Shown: positions 21,920 through 31,757, numbered from the stretch's first letter. The stretch is 44,525 bases of DNA from Candidatus Hydrogenedentota bacterium (GCA_029556545.1 JAKQEQ010000175.1:1-44525); one strand, 5' to 3'. Program-made: numbers and translations. The notes: generated from the sequence alone by a model not told the origin.

Positions 21920-24520
21920 ATGCGGTTGGACAAATTGACGATTCGGACGCAGGAGGCGCTTGCGGCGGCTGTGGACCTTGCCGCGCGGCAGCAGCACCCC
22001 GAGGTCACCGCGCTCCACGTGCTGGCCGCGCTGCTCGAACAGGATCAAGGCGCGGTCGTGTCGATTCTCCAGCGGCTTGGCGTGGCGCCGGGTCAGCTTG
22101 CGGGCGAGACGCGCCAGGCGCTCGAGCGGCTGCCGCGCGTCTCGGGCGCGGCGGCGAATCCGGGGTTGAGCGGCGAGGCGCAGCAGGCGCTCGAGGCGGG
22201 CTGGCGCGTCGCGCAGTCGCTCAAGGACGAATACCTCAGCACGGAACACGTGCTGATCGGCATCATCGAACATGGCCGCGGCGACGCGGCGCAGTTGCTC
22301 AAGCGCCACGGCGTAACGAAGGACGACGTGCTCCGGGCGCTGCGCGACGTGCGCGGCACGCAGCGGGTCACGGACCCGAACGCGGAGACGACGTATGACG
22401 CCCTCGAGAAGTACAGCCGCGACCTGACGCAGCTCGCCCGCGCGGGAAAGCTCGATCCGGTCATTGGCCGCGACGACGAGGTCCGCCGCGTGATCCAGGT
22501 GCTCAGCCGCCGCACGAAGAACAATCCGGTGCTTATCGGCGAGCCGGGCGTCGGCAAGACGGCCATCGTCGAGGGCCTGGCGCAGCGGATCGTCGCGGGC
22601 GACGTGCCCGAGGGTCTCAAGCACAAGCGCATCGCGGCGCTCGACATGGCGGCGCTCATCGCGGGCGCGAAGTTCCGGGGCGAATTCGAGGAGCGGCTCA
22701 AGGCGCTGCTCAGCGCGGTGCAGCAGGCCGAGGGGCAGGTCATTCTCTTCATCGACGAGATGCACACGATCGTGGGCGCCGGCGCGGCCGAGGGCGCGAT
22801 GGACGCCTCGAACATGCTGAAGCCCGCCCTCGCGCGGGGCGAACTCCACTGCATCGGCGCGACCACGCTCAACGAGTACAAGAAGCACGTCGAGAAGGAC
22901 CCGGCGCTCGAACGGCGGTTCCAGCCGGTGCTCGTGAGCGAGCCGGACGTCGAGAGCGCCATCGCCATCCTGCGCGGACTCAAGGAACGCTACGAGGTGC
23001 ACCACGGCGTGCGCCTCAAGGACGCCGCGCTCGTGGCCGCCGCGCACCTGAGCCACCGCTACATCGCCGACCGGTTCCTGCCCGACAAGGCCATTGACCT
23101 GGTTGACGAGGCCGCCTCGCGCCTACGCATCGAGATCGACTCGATGCCTTACGAGATCGACGTGCTCGACCGCCGCCTGCGCCAACTCGAAATCGAGCAT
23201 CTCGCGCTCAAGAAGGAAAAGGACAAGGCGTCCCAGGACCGCCGCGCCGCCATCGAGCAGGAAATGGCCGAACTGCGCGAGCAGATGATCGCGAAGAAGG
23301 CCCAGTGGCAGGCGGAGAAGGACGTGATCAACAGCATCCGCGGCGTTCAGGCGCAGATCGACGAGGCGAAGCGCCGGGAGGAAATCGCCGAGCGCAACGG
23401 CCAGCTCGACAAGGTCGCGGAAATCCGCTACGGCACGCTCAACGAACTCCAGCGCAAACTCGAAACCGAGAACAAGCGGCTCGCGGAACTGCAAAAGGGC
23501 GGCAGCTACCTCTCCGAGGAGGTGACCGAAGAACACATCTCGAAGATTGTCTCGAGTTGGACCGGCATCCCCCTCGACAAACTGCTCGAGGGCGAGATGG
23601 ACCGCCTCCTCAAGTTGGAGGACCGGCTCGGCGAACGCGTCATCGGCCAGGAGGACGGCGTCCGTGCCGTGGCCGATGCGGTGCGCCGCGCCCGCGCCGG
23701 ACTCAAGGACCCGAACCGGCCCATCGGCTCGTTCATCTTCCTCGGCCCGACCGGCGTGGGCAAGACGGAACTGGCCCGCGCGCTGGCGGAGTTGCTGTTC
23801 GACAGCGAGCACGCGATGGTGCGCATCGATATGTCGGAATACATGGAAAAGCATACGGTTTCGCGGCTTATCGGCGCGCCGCCCGGCTACATCGGCTACG
23901 AGGAAGGCGGTCAACTCACCGAGGTCGTCCGGCGCAAGCCCTACTGCGTCGTGCTCCTCGACGAAATCGAGAAGGCCCACCACGACGTGTTCAACGTGCT
24001 GTTGCAAGTCCTTGACGACGGACGACTTACGGACGGACAGGGCCGCACCGTCGATTTCAAGAACACGGTCGTCATCATGACCTCGAACCTCGGCGGCGAA
24101 CTCTTCCAGCAGGAAGGCGGCGACGACCAGAAAGAAGAGGCGGTCCGCGCGATGATGCGGCAGTATTTCCGGCCCGAATTCCTGAACCGGGTCGACAAGG
24201 TGGTCGTGTTCCATCCCCTGACCCGCGAGCATATCCGCCGGATCGTGGACGTGCAGATGAAGCAAGTCGCCAAGCGCTTGCAGGACAAGGAGATAAGCAT
24301 CGCGTTGAGCGACGCGGCCCGCGACCGCCTCGCGGACGAAGGTTTCGACCCGGTTTATGGCGCGCGGCCCCTCAAGCGGGCCATTCAGCGCCTCGTGGTG
24401 GACCCCTTGGCCCTGCAACTGCTCCAGGGCGCCACAAAACCCGGAAACCATGTTATAATTGGGGTGGACGGAGGCGGTGGCGGGCTTACGTTCGAAACAG
24501 TATCGCTCCAAACGGCCTAA
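21920..24520 (+). CDS. clpB: ATP-dependent disaggregase ClpB
   Basis: An 866-aa Hsp100 chaperone that, with the DnaK system, extracts polypeptides from aggregates in the cytoplasm. In order: the N-domain double repeat (1-150), AAA+ 1 with Walker A GEPGVGKT (about 207-214) and Walker [16 protein letters not shown], the middle coiled-coil domain (about 410-525, starting [20 protein letters not shown]) that separates ClpB from ClpC and ClpA, then AAA+ 2 with [10 protein letters not shown] (about 605) and [20 protein letters not shown], and the C-terminal [13 protein letters not shown]. Length and motifs are those of a complete ClpB. There is no IGF/IGL-type ClpP loop, as expected. GGAAAGGAG precedes the ATG. 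Confidence 0.97.
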   Translation: MRLDKLTIRTQEALAAAVDLAARQQHPEVTALHVLAALLEQDQGAVVSILQRLGVAPGQLAGETRQALERLPRVSGAAANPGLSGEAQQALEAGWRVAQSLKDEYLSTEHVLIGIIEHGRGDAAQLLKRHGVTKDDVLRALRDVRGTQRVTDPNAETTYDALEKYSRDLTQLARAGKLDPVIGRDDEVRRVIQVLSRRTKNNPVLIGEPGVGKTAIVEGLAQRIVAGDVPEGLKHKRIAALDMAALIAGAKFRGEFEERLKALLSAVQQAEGQVILFIDEMHTIVGAGAAEGAMDASNMLKPALARGELHCIGATTLNEYKKHVEKDPALERRFQPVLVSEPDVESAIAILRGLKERYEVHHGVRLKDAALVAAAHLSHRYIADRFLPDKAIDLVDEAASRLRIEIDSMPYEIDVLDRRLRQLEIEHLALKKEKDKASQDRRAAIEQEMAELREQMIAKKAQWQAEKDVINSIRGVQAQIDEAKRREEIAERNGQLDKVAEIRYGTLNELQRKLETENKRLAELQKGGSYLSEEVTEEHISKIVSSWTGIPLDKLLEGEMDRLLKLEDRLGERVIGQEDGVRAVADAVRRARAGLKDPNRPIGSFIFLGPTGVGKTELARALAELLFDSEHAMVRIDMSEYMEKHTVSRLIGAPPGYIGYEEGGQLTEVVRRKPYCVVLLDEIEKAHHDVFNVLLQVLDDGRLTDGQGRTVDFKNTVVIMTSNLGGELFQQEGGDDQKEEAVRAMMRQYFRPEFLNRVDKVVVFHPLTREHIRRIVDVQMKQVAKRLQDKEISIALSDAARDRLADEGFDPVYGARPLKRAIQRLVVDPLALQLLQGATKPGNHVIIGVDGGGGGLTFETVSLQTA

Positions 24521-24818
24521 TGTGGTAGTTGACCTTGGACCGGTCCTAGAACCGGTCCGCAAACCCTCCCCGGGGTCGGGCGTATCCCCAGCGCCCGGCC
24601 TCGCATTGATTTTGGGGAAACGTCCGGTGAACGCCATGGTCTGCTGGCGACCGCGCGGGATCGCCGCCGGGCGCACGAACGGACTCTTCCACGGAAGCCA
24701 CCGCGGGCGACGCGCCGACGCCAACCACTACAGCCTGAGCCAAAGCGCCAAGCGCCACCCCAGGCGTCTGCCCCCGGAAAGCACCCTGTGCATCACCTGA
24801 CGCTGACCCGCCCAGGGG
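24521..24818. other. Gap between clpB and the low-GC cassette
   Basis: GC-rich sequence with no recognisable coding region on either strand; short open frames have no ribosome binding site or known domain. It contains the post-clpB hairpin and ends in the cassette promoter. Confidence 0.5.
24537..24558 (+). terminator. Hairpin after clpB
   Basis: GGACCGGT (24537-24544) pairs perfectly with ACCGGTCC (24551-24558) across a 6-nt loop, 17 nt after the clpB stop. No T-tract follows, so it may be a Rho-assisted end or processing site rather than an intrinsic terminator. Confidence 0.45.
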
Positions 24819-24847
24819 TTGACAGCCCCGCAAGGACGTGCTACAGT
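24819..24847 (+). promoter_or_regulatory. Sigma-70-type promoter ahead of the GHKL-PRTase cassette
   Basis: A perfect TTGACA (24819-24824), a 17-nt spacer and TACAGT (24842-24847). The predicted start near 24854 leaves a leader of about 200 nt before the first ATG at 25055. The base composition falls within this leader, suggesting the promoter lies at or just inside the left edge of the acquired segment. AAGGA stands 7 nt before the ATG. Confidence 0.6.
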
Positions 24848-25054
24848 CGCGTCAAGGTGGGCGCAGGCCCGCCACGGACCACCATCTTAAATTGCCCCGG
24901 TGGCTGTCGAAAGCTGGGGGAAGCTCAGTTCTGCCATGATGTCGCACCAAGCGATGTTGAATCGATCGCGGCACTCTTCGCGCTCATGATACGCCTCACG
25001 CGAAGCGCTTGAGCGTAAAGAACGTCGTTCACGTGGCATTACAAGGATGCACAT

Positions 25055-28000
25055 ATGACGACACAAAGCGACTATTCTCTGTCCCTCGTTGGCGATCTTG
25101 CGCTGGGAGACTATCCCGTAGGTCTTTCCCGGCTTCCCGATTTTCTCGAACGTGCGCGCGAATCTCACACAGCGAGTGAAATCAAGCTGGATTTCTCTTG
25201 GTTTGATCTTACGATGCTCTGCCATTTCGCGCTAGCCATCAAGGCTTGCCCTGGGGCTCCTCCCGATTCCTTAGCAGAGAGGATAATGCTGAGGTTTGCT
25301 ACGGAGCAATGTCCCAGGAAATATCGTTTTCTTTGGCGCTCTGGATTCTTCTCTTCCACACGTGTTGATCATAACAAGAGCCCATTTCATGTCTATCCAG
25401 ATATCTGGAAAGAACAGCCGGCTGATGCCATACAACGTGCGAATTTCTCTCCGCTGCTAATCAGTGAATTACCGAAGAAAGATGAAGACAAGGAGCATGA
25501 CCGCGTTTCGGGCTATTCCGAAATGTCGCTTTCCCTGGTCCAAGACCTTCTTGAACAGATCGAGAAGATGGCGGTCTTTCCGCTAGTGGCTCATACGAAC
25601 CTGATCAGCTCACGAGAGTACCTTTACGTCGTCCTTTGGGAGCTTGTGCAAAATGCCGTGGATCATTCCAATGGGAAGAATGTGGCCGTTGCGGCACAGC
25701 TCTTCTATCCAGGGGAACTGCCCGGTGATAAACCTCTCGATCTTTCCAAGCAATATCGACTCGAAGAGCGCAACAGCAAGAAGTTGGAGAAGAGGCGTAA
25801 TTGGCTCGCAAGGCATCGGAATTGTCCATATCTGTTGCTCACGTGTGTTGATGATGGAATTGGCATTCCGGCTTCCATGCGTCAGAGACCACAAGTGCCG
25901 GAAGGCGAAGATTCTGATCTGCTGGGCTTTGCGCTTGAGAGAGAGTTTTCCTCGCATGACTGCGTCGAACACTATTTCGATGTCCACGGACTCCACCTTA
26001 TAGGGAATCTCCTATCAGCATACGATGGATACCTCTTCTTTCAGAGCGGGAGAGCGCGTCTTCAACTCGATGCTTCCGGCAAGAGCAGTGAGTCACTTGA
26101 CGTGGACCACGTTTTGAAAGGTACGTCTTTTCAGATCCTCCTTCCGCTCGACGTTCTTGCAAGCAGCTACTCCGTCTTTCACACTGACGGCAGGGATACC
26201 TCGAACTCCGCTCCTCCAGTTGTTGTTGCCGAAGAAATTCGGCGGCACAGCATCGAACTGCCTCCGCCTCCCCATCTTCGGAAAGAAGTTGTCAATGCTG
26301 TTGTCAAGTCGGTTTCTGACATTGACAGGATTCTTTATCTGGACTTCGTCGGTATGCCGAGGGAAAGACATTTTGTTGGCCTCCTGCTCCACTGCATACG
26401 GCAAAGGAGGTCGCATTTCCCGACCGTCGTGTTGAATGCCCCTGAAGAACTGTTTTCGGCTATCGCCGGGCTCCAACGGTTTGAAGAGTCCAAGTCAGGC
26501 GGCGATCCAGAAATGAGGCAAGTCGACCAGGGACTGGCGCTATCTCTTTCGCGTGGCGTGGAGGAATACGCATCTCCGCTGATCCTACCCGTCGCACGAA
26601 TCGTCCCAATTGAGGTAGAGGGTGCGGCGGCAAACAAGAGACGTATCGCTGTTCAATGGCTAGGCTTGGGGCGTCGCGGACCACATGCCCCAGCATTGGC
26701 AAGGTGTCTGCTTGATTATTTATTCGACTGCGAAGGAACAGCGTCAGAGGACGTTCTCGAAAGCGAGGCTCGCAAGCACGGTGGACATGACGGTATCGCC
26801 AACTCCGTTCTAAGGTGGATAAAGCGAAGCAACCCGGGGCTTCTCAACGAGCATTCCTCCTCCAGCGGCAGCAATGAATGGAGCCTTGCTTTTAGCGCAT
26901 CGCAACTCTACTTTGATTCAGTTGCGAGCCTTGAAGACCAGATTTGTAGGGCAATTGAACGGTATGCCCACGTAAAGAAGAACGACCCTGAGGTCATCTA
27001 TCACTGTAACTGGCGCGAGCATAACGCCTATCAGTCCGAGTATTACGAGGTTTGGAATGTCGTGGCCATTCCTCAGTATGCGCGGATGACGGCGTCTCTA
27101 TTACTGACAAATTCACAAGCACACCCTGGGATTGGCGCGCATCTTGCCGAAGTGAAAGGAATTATAAGCGTAACCCCATCCGCGGGCCTCATAGCACGCG
27201 AGATCGCGCGTACGCTACGAATTCCGCATTGGGAAGCCAAGAGTGTCTATGACCTCGATGATGCCGAGTGGCCGGAAGATTTCAATCACGAGCCGGTCTT
27301 AATGGTGGATGATCTCGTTGGTACCGGAAAGACGTCCAGAATGGTCCTGGAGTGTATAAGTAAGAAGAACGCTCAATGTAGGGGTATCTTGACTTTGCTG
27401 GCTTCGACAGAAGGCTGCAGTTCTAGGGCGACTCTTGGTCAAAACATTGTACACGTGTTGGAGGTGGAACTGGGTTGCCCTTCTGAAGATAGGATTGCGG
27501 ACGCCCGACAGCGCGGCAATATCCGTGAGATTGATCCGCACACCCTTGAGCCGATACCTGCCAGCTGGCTTGAAAGAGCAACACCGCCAGAGAGGGAGGC
27601 GCGGAGGAATGAGCTGCGCGAGATAGTCGGGATGAACGGCTTTCAAAGCGGTCACTATGCCTATTCCGGACACCACTACTACACTTTTTTTGACACAATC
27701 GGGTACATGAACAACTCGGCAGCACTGCAGAAGCTTGAGTCTTGGTTCTGGGACAGTATCCGCACCTGGTACAAGGACATCGTCCTCCCCATAAACAATA
27801 ACGAGCCAGTGAAGAGAATCTCAATTATCTACCCCTACTACTCGCCAATTGCCGCGTTTCTTCACGAGATTTCCCCGCGCATTCCTGAGAGCGCTCCAAC
27901 AGAAGAGGTCAGCGTTCACGTCGCCAAACCTTATCGGCGAACTATGGGAAAGACAGGATATCATGTTGTTGCCATCGGTACTGGGATCCCCGAGGAACCG

Positions 28001-29893
28001 GCGAGATTCTGTGTTTTTATTGATGATGGGATAGCAACCGGCGGCACGATGTCCGCTATCATCGAGGAACTCGTGGGACGTTATCCCGACGACCCCTCAT
28101 CATCGAGGAACACCGTTGTTTTCCAATCAGCTATTCTCGCGCTGATCATTTTCGACCGTATCGGTATGGGACCGCGAAAGCACTTCAGGAAACTTTATTC
28201 ATATCGCGGAGGAGTTAGGTTCGATTTCAAGCCTCTTCATTCATTCAATCTTCAGGCATTCTACGCCGCGGATTGCCCTATTTGCCGCATCAAGAGGGAT
28301 ATCGAGTCTTTGTTTCGAGATCACGAACACGTAAAGAAGCATATCGGCGATAGCATTGAGTCCGTTGATATCATTGAACCTGTTTCGAAGTGGCTCTCGC
28401 CGACGTACCTGACTGGGGTATCTACTCTGGCACGAAACAAGGCACCCGATCTGCTCAACGACAGTGATACTATTGCCGCCGTCGTTAACGCCAATGACGT
28501 GCTCTTCTCCGACAGAGCCACCGGGGACCAGATCCGCAGGAGCATCAGCGACACCGCAAAAACTCCAGTAGCGCGCCTTGAGATACTCCGATCGGTCGCG
28601 ATGGACTCCTTCCTGTATCGCTCAGTCCACGATGAGCCGTTTCTTACCGCAACGATCGTGAAACTCTTGTTCAGAGGTTGCGTCTCAAGTTCCTACAGGA
28701 AATGGTTCCTCCTCCACGTCCCCTATTTCGTCTCTCACAAGTTGGCCACGAAGCTTCTGCTTGGCGATCTACCTCGAGATCTTCGAGCGGTCGACGATTC
28801 CGTTATCAACGACGGAGGCAACAGGGTGGGTATTGCCGAGTACTTCGATCATCGCGGCGATGTCTTCGATACCCTCATTTGCGCGATTTGGTTGTTGAAC
28901 AATAGTTTACCGAAACCGTTCATTACGGACCATGACAACGGCGTCAGCGCGAGCGGCCAGGTGGTTACCGGAGTTGAGCCTGCCACACATTGGGACTCGG
29001 AATGGCGGAAATGTCTTTCAGATTATCCGCTAAGCTTCCGCCTCGCCAGTGCCACTTCGGCAACGAATCTTTACGAGGTACGTAGGCGGGCCGATATGCT
29101 GCTGTGCAATTTTGCGACACATTTCTCTCGTGATCATGAAGAATCGTACCGCTATAGACTTTCCGTCCTTCTCAATGAGGACATGCCTAGGCAAGAACTG
29201 GCGGCTTTCTATGCGCGAGACATGAAATACACAGTGGACTCCATCACACGCGTCAGGCAGTATTACGGGATTAATGAGGCCATGTTCCCCGATGACGTCC
29301 TGGCTGGTTTGTTGCGACTTTACGACAAATGGATAAGAGGTGATGCTGAATCGGGTGAGCAATGGCGTTCGCTGGTAACCTCTGCTCTAGTAGCAGAATC
29401 CTTCATAGAGCAGCCTGAAACCATGATTGGAAGACTCCTTGGGGAGTTGGCGCCGGCCATCACGACGGTACTATCAGTAACCTCTCAAGCGATTCATCAA
29501 AAGAACAGGAATGCATCACGGGAGACAGGAACGGAGGAGACATTACAGATTACTGTGGGAGAAGACGCCACGGCTCTACACGTGTTTTGCACGCGCAGGT
29601 TACTTTGCGAAACACTTAGCCACCTTGTTCGAAACGCAGCTCAGCGCCCCGGACGTGTTTTGCGAGATATTAAGATGGATGTTAAGACAAAGACAAAGGA
29701 CGGCAGATTGCGCGTTGTCTTTGTTGTGACGCAGCCCGATGAATTGTCAAAGGAAGATATTGAGAACTGGCACTCTGCATATGGTGGAATCAGGTCTCAG
29801 AAGGACGCGCTGGAATTGTTCCGCGCCGATCTGAGCGTGAATCCCCCTCGCGAATTCTGCATTGAAGTGGACGCCGTCAGAATGGAGAGATAA
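25055..29893 (+). CDS. GHKL ATPase with two phosphoribosyltransferase-like domains (1612 aa)
   Basis: A large soluble protein with no signal peptide or membrane segment. Residues 1-90 are STAS-like in pattern. Residues about 160-365 form a GHKL (histidine kinase/Hsp90-type) ATPase: N box WELVQNAVDHS (195-205), G1 DDGIGIP (266-272), HGLHLIGNLL (311-320) and GTSFQILLPL (356-365). A second STAS-like stretch (about 420-475) follows. PRTase-like domain 1 spans about 640-830 with the PRPP-loop signature VLMVDDLVGTGKTS (748-761); domain 2 spans about 905-1070 with FCVFIDDGIATGGT (985-998), followed by CPIC (1074-1077). The last 100 residues have an N-box-like LCETLSHLVRNAAQ (1517-1530) but no G1 box, a degenerate GHKL end. 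No histidine-kinase dimerisation (H-box) motif was found. GC and codon use differ sharply from the neighbours. It is followed 3 nt later by a receiver-HD gene. Domains are clear by motif; the role is unknown. Confidence 0.8.
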   Translation: MTTQSDYSLSLVGDLALGDYPVGLSRLPDFLERARESHTASEIKLDFSWFDLTMLCHFALAIKACPGAPPDSLAERIMLRFATEQCPRKYRFLWRSGFFSSTRVDHNKSPFHVYPDIWKEQPADAIQRANFSPLLISELPKKDEDKEHDRVSGYSEMSLSLVQDLLEQIEKMAVFPLVAHTNLISSREYLYVVLWELVQNAVDHSNGKNVAVAAQLFYPGELPGDKPLDLSKQYRLEERNSKKLEKRRNWLARHRNCPYLLLTCVDDGIGIPASMRQRPQVPEGEDSDLLGFALEREFSSHDCVEHYFDVHGLHLIGNLLSAYDGYLFFQSGRARLQLDASGKSSESLDVDHVLKGTSFQILLPLDVLASSYSVFHTDGRDTSNSAPPVVVAEEIRRHSIELPPPPHLRKEVVNAVVKSVSDIDRILYLDFVGMPRERHFVGLLLHCIRQRRSHFPTVVLNAPEELFSAIAGLQRFEESKSGGDPEMRQVDQGLALSLSRGVEEYASPLILPVARIVPIEVEGAAANKRRIAVQWLGLGRRGPHAPALARCLLDYLFDCEGTASEDVLESEARKHGGHDGIANSVLRWIKRSNPGLLNEHSSSSGSNEWSLAFSASQLYFDSVASLEDQICRAIERYAHVKKNDPEVIYHCNWREHNAYQSEYYEVWNVVAIPQYARMTASLLLTNSQAHPGIGAHLAEVKGIISVTPSAGLIAREIARTLRIPHWEAKSVYDLDDAEWPEDFNHEPVLMVDDLVGTGKTSRMVLECISKKNAQCRGILTLLASTEGCSSRATLGQNIVHVLEVELGCPSEDRIADARQRGNIREIDPHTLEPIPASWLERATPPEREARRNELREIVGMNGFQSGHYAYSGHHYYTFFDTIGYMNNSAALQKLESWFWDSIRTWYKDIVLPINNNEPVKRISIIYPYYSPIAAFLHEISPRIPESAPTEEVSVHVAKPYRRTMGKTGYHVVAIGTGIPEEPARFCVFIDDGIATGGTMSAIIEELVGRYPDDPSSSRNTVVFQSAILALIIFDRIGMGPRKHFRKLYSYRGGVRFDFKPLHSFNLQAFYAADCPICRIKRDIESLFRDHEHVKKHIGDSIESVDIIEPVSKWLSPTYLTGVSTLARNKAPDLLNDSDTIAAVVNANDVLFSDRATGDQIRRSISDTAKTPVARLEILRSVAMDSFLYRSVHDEPFLTATIVKLLFRGCVSSSYRKWFLLHVPYFVSHKLATKLLLGDLPRDLRAVDDSVINDGGNRVGIAEYFDHRGDVFDTLICAIWLLNNSLPKPFITDHDNGVSASGQVVTGVEPATHWDSEWRKCLSDYPLSFRLASATSATNLYEVRRRADMLLCNFATHFSRDHEESYRYRLSVLLNEDMPRQELAAFYARDMKYTVDSITRVRQYYGINEAMFPDDVLAGLLRLYDKWIRGDAESGEQWRSLVTSALVAESFIEQPETMIGRLLGELAPAITTVLSVTSQAIHQKNRNASRETGTEETLQITVGEDATALHVFCTRRLLCETLSHLVRNAAQRPGRVLRDIKMDVKTKTKDGRLRVVFVVTQPDELSKEDIENWHSAYGGIRSQKDALELFRADLSVNPPREFCIEVDAVRMER

Positions 29894-29896
29894 GAC

Positions 29897-31477
29897 ATGA
29901 AGATCTTGTATTGTGACGACCTTCAAGCGCATAGAGATGGGCAAAAGAAACACCTTGAAGGCGAATGGGCGAAACTAGAGGAAGAAGGTGTGTTTCACGA
30001 GGCGCTGATTCTTAAGCCATGCGCAGACATTGTAGACGCGACGGAGGCGGCGGAATACGATGCAGTGTTGCTAGATCTTCTTTGGGGACCCGAGAAGAGG
30101 CCATATGGCATTGAATTGGCCGAGAAGGTTCGCAAGCAATATCCCGAGAAGCCGATCATGGTTTTCACGGTTTCCACAGACGCCCAGTATTACGACCGGC
30201 TTCTCGCGGTAAACATTTGTGCCTATTTGAGAAAAGCAGAGTCGTCGAGAACAACTTGCCTTCACATTATGCAAGGCATTGACCGAGCACGGAAAGCGCG
30301 CAAGGGCCAGTGTCTGTATAAACGTATTCGCGAGACTGCTAGGAGGGAAGGATGGAGCGGTGATGAAGTCGACAAGGCTGCGTCGGCCGTGTGGAAATTT
30401 GAACGACCGCATGACCGCTGGAGCGAATTCTGGAACGCTTTCGACCAGCGTCTTGAACTGATGGGCTTGGCATCGGCATTTAGGGAAATCGGTAAGTTCT
30501 TTGGCGATGCAGATTTGCTTATGCTGAGTAGCCTGCCTGGAATGCGTGGGCATTTAGAACACGTCCTTAACGTGTATTTTACAGGCTACGTAATCAGCAA
30601 CAACAATGGACGCTTTCGCGCGGCGGCTCGTCATGCTGCGAATAATCTAAAGGACATGGATTGGAAAAGCGTGGAAGACAATGACGAATACTACTGGAGC
30701 CTTTTCCAGCTTGCCTGGTTGGCTGCTGCCACCTTTCATGATGCGGCGTATCCCCTGGAGGTACTACCGGACACATACGCTCGATGTACGGAAGTGAAAG
30801 GAAGATTTGCTCATGTGCTTAAGCTTGGGACCGAGCCGCCCAACGAAATTGCGGTACAGGACGCGGCGACATTGACGGAAGAACTCGCCACGACGCTCAC
30901 GAATTTGAAGACAGGGATACCCCATACTTTTCTCCAACAAGGGCTCGTGTTCAACGGCTCCCGGGTTAATCATGGCGTTGCGGGAGGACTTCTCTTCGCG
31001 AGCGTAATCAAAAGCGTAGTAGCGCTTCCGGGTTCACCGCCCGAATTGAAGGCGTATCTGCAATGGGCTGGATCAGCGATGGCCCTTCACGCATTGAAGG
31101 TTCCAGGCAGCAAGCAAGGCGTCAAGATGTCGCTTGAAAAGGACCCTCTATCATATTTGCTGTTGGCATGTGATGAGATTCAAGTATGGGATAGGGAAAG
31201 ACCTGATGCGAGTATGACGAGGTCACCATTCAAAAGCACGGAGCTCACAGGACTCGATGTCGAGAACGATAAGGTCGAGGCGCGTGTCACGTGTCATCTC
31301 TATGAGAACGTCAATACACAAGACCAATCATTCAAAGAAGCTAAGGACAGGATAAGCAAGTCCATTTCGGATGACAAGGTGATTCTTAATGCGTATGTTG
31401 ACGGGTGCGGCCTCAAGATCGTTGTTAAGCGGGTGATATCTGCGCCTGCCTATGAGTTTGACGTGCTTACTTTCTGA
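29897..31477 (+). CDS. Response regulator receiver fused to an HD-type phosphohydrolase-like domain
   Basis: A 526-aa protein. Residues 1-125 are a complete receiver: acidic pair Asp7-Asp8, phospho-acceptor Asp60 (YDAVLLDL), Thr91 and Lys113. Residues about 175-435 are helical with HD-superfamily spacing of metal ligands: His219/His222 (GHLEH), His281-Asp282 (TFHDAAYPLE), His359 (RVNHG), His398 (ALHAL) and Asp426 (LLACDEIQVWDR). This suggests a metal-dependent nucleotide phosphohydrolase or phosphodiesterase, but it lacks the HGYxxP motif of HD-GYP c-di-GMP enzymes. The last 75 residues are unassigned. The ATG at 29897 is 3 nt after the upstream stop with GGAGA before it, so the two are translationally coupled. 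Phosphorylation may switch the HD domain; the upstream GHKL domain is the obvious candidate partner. Confidence 0.8.
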   Translation: MKILYCDDLQAHRDGQKKHLEGEWAKLEEEGVFHEALILKPCADIVDATEAAEYDAVLLDLLWGPEKRPYGIELAEKVRKQYPEKPIMVFTVSTDAQYYDRLLAVNICAYLRKAESSRTTCLHIMQGIDRARKARKGQCLYKRIRETARREGWSGDEVDKAASAVWKFERPHDRWSEFWNAFDQRLELMGLASAFREIGKFFGDADLLMLSSLPGMRGHLEHVLNVYFTGYVISNNNGRFRAAARHAANNLKDMDWKSVEDNDEYYWSLFQLAWLAAATFHDAAYPLEVLPDTYARCTEVKGRFAHVLKLGTEPPNEIAVQDAATLTEELATTLTNLKTGIPHTFLQQGLVFNGSRVNHGVAGGLLFASVIKSVVALPGSPPELKAYLQWAGSAMALHALKVPGSKQGVKMSLEKDPLSYLLLACDEIQVWDRERPDASMTRSPFKSTELTGLDVENDKVEARVTCHLYENVNTQDQSFKEAKDRISKSISDDKVILNAYVDGCGLKIVVKRVISAPAYEFDVLTF

Positions 31478-31497
31478 AATCAGTGGACACTCGTGGG

Positions 31498-31512
31498 GAA
31501 AACGGGGTTTTC
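31498..31512 (+). terminator. Weak hairpin after the receiver-HD gene
   Basis: GAAAAC, loop GGG, GTTTTC, starting 21 nt after the stop codon. The second arm supplies a short T run. It is a weak stem and is offered only because nothing stronger is visible here. Confidence 0.3.
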
Positions 31513-31740
31513 ACATGCGACGTTCAAAGAAGTCTTGCATATCGTGTCCAGGGGACGCTGTCTGGCTGCATATCTCGTGCGCGTCCTGTGAAGTACAGGG
31601 TGCTTTTCTGTAAGCGTCCGGTGAGGGCCAACTTCCGTATTCGGCGGGTTCGTGGGACAATGCCGTCGTTACATCAACTGGAGATGACGGACGGCGGCGG
31701 GCAGGTTTGCGGGTGCGGGCAGTCTGCGCCCCACACTATC

Positions 31741-31757
31741 GGGGGCAGGATGCCCCC
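31741..31757. repeat. Palindrome GGGGGCA-GGA-TGCCCCC
   Basis: Perfect 7-nt arms with loop GGA. The same arms with a one-base loop occur at 39631-39645, and the same loop occurs in the palindrome at 11567-11587. Confidence 0.65.

Noticed and set aside
27313-27342. Walker A P-loop in GTGKT of the 1612-aa protein
   Set aside because: The motif lacks the first Gly and spacing of a P-loop and is preceded by the paired Asp of a PRPP loop, so PRTase is the better reading.
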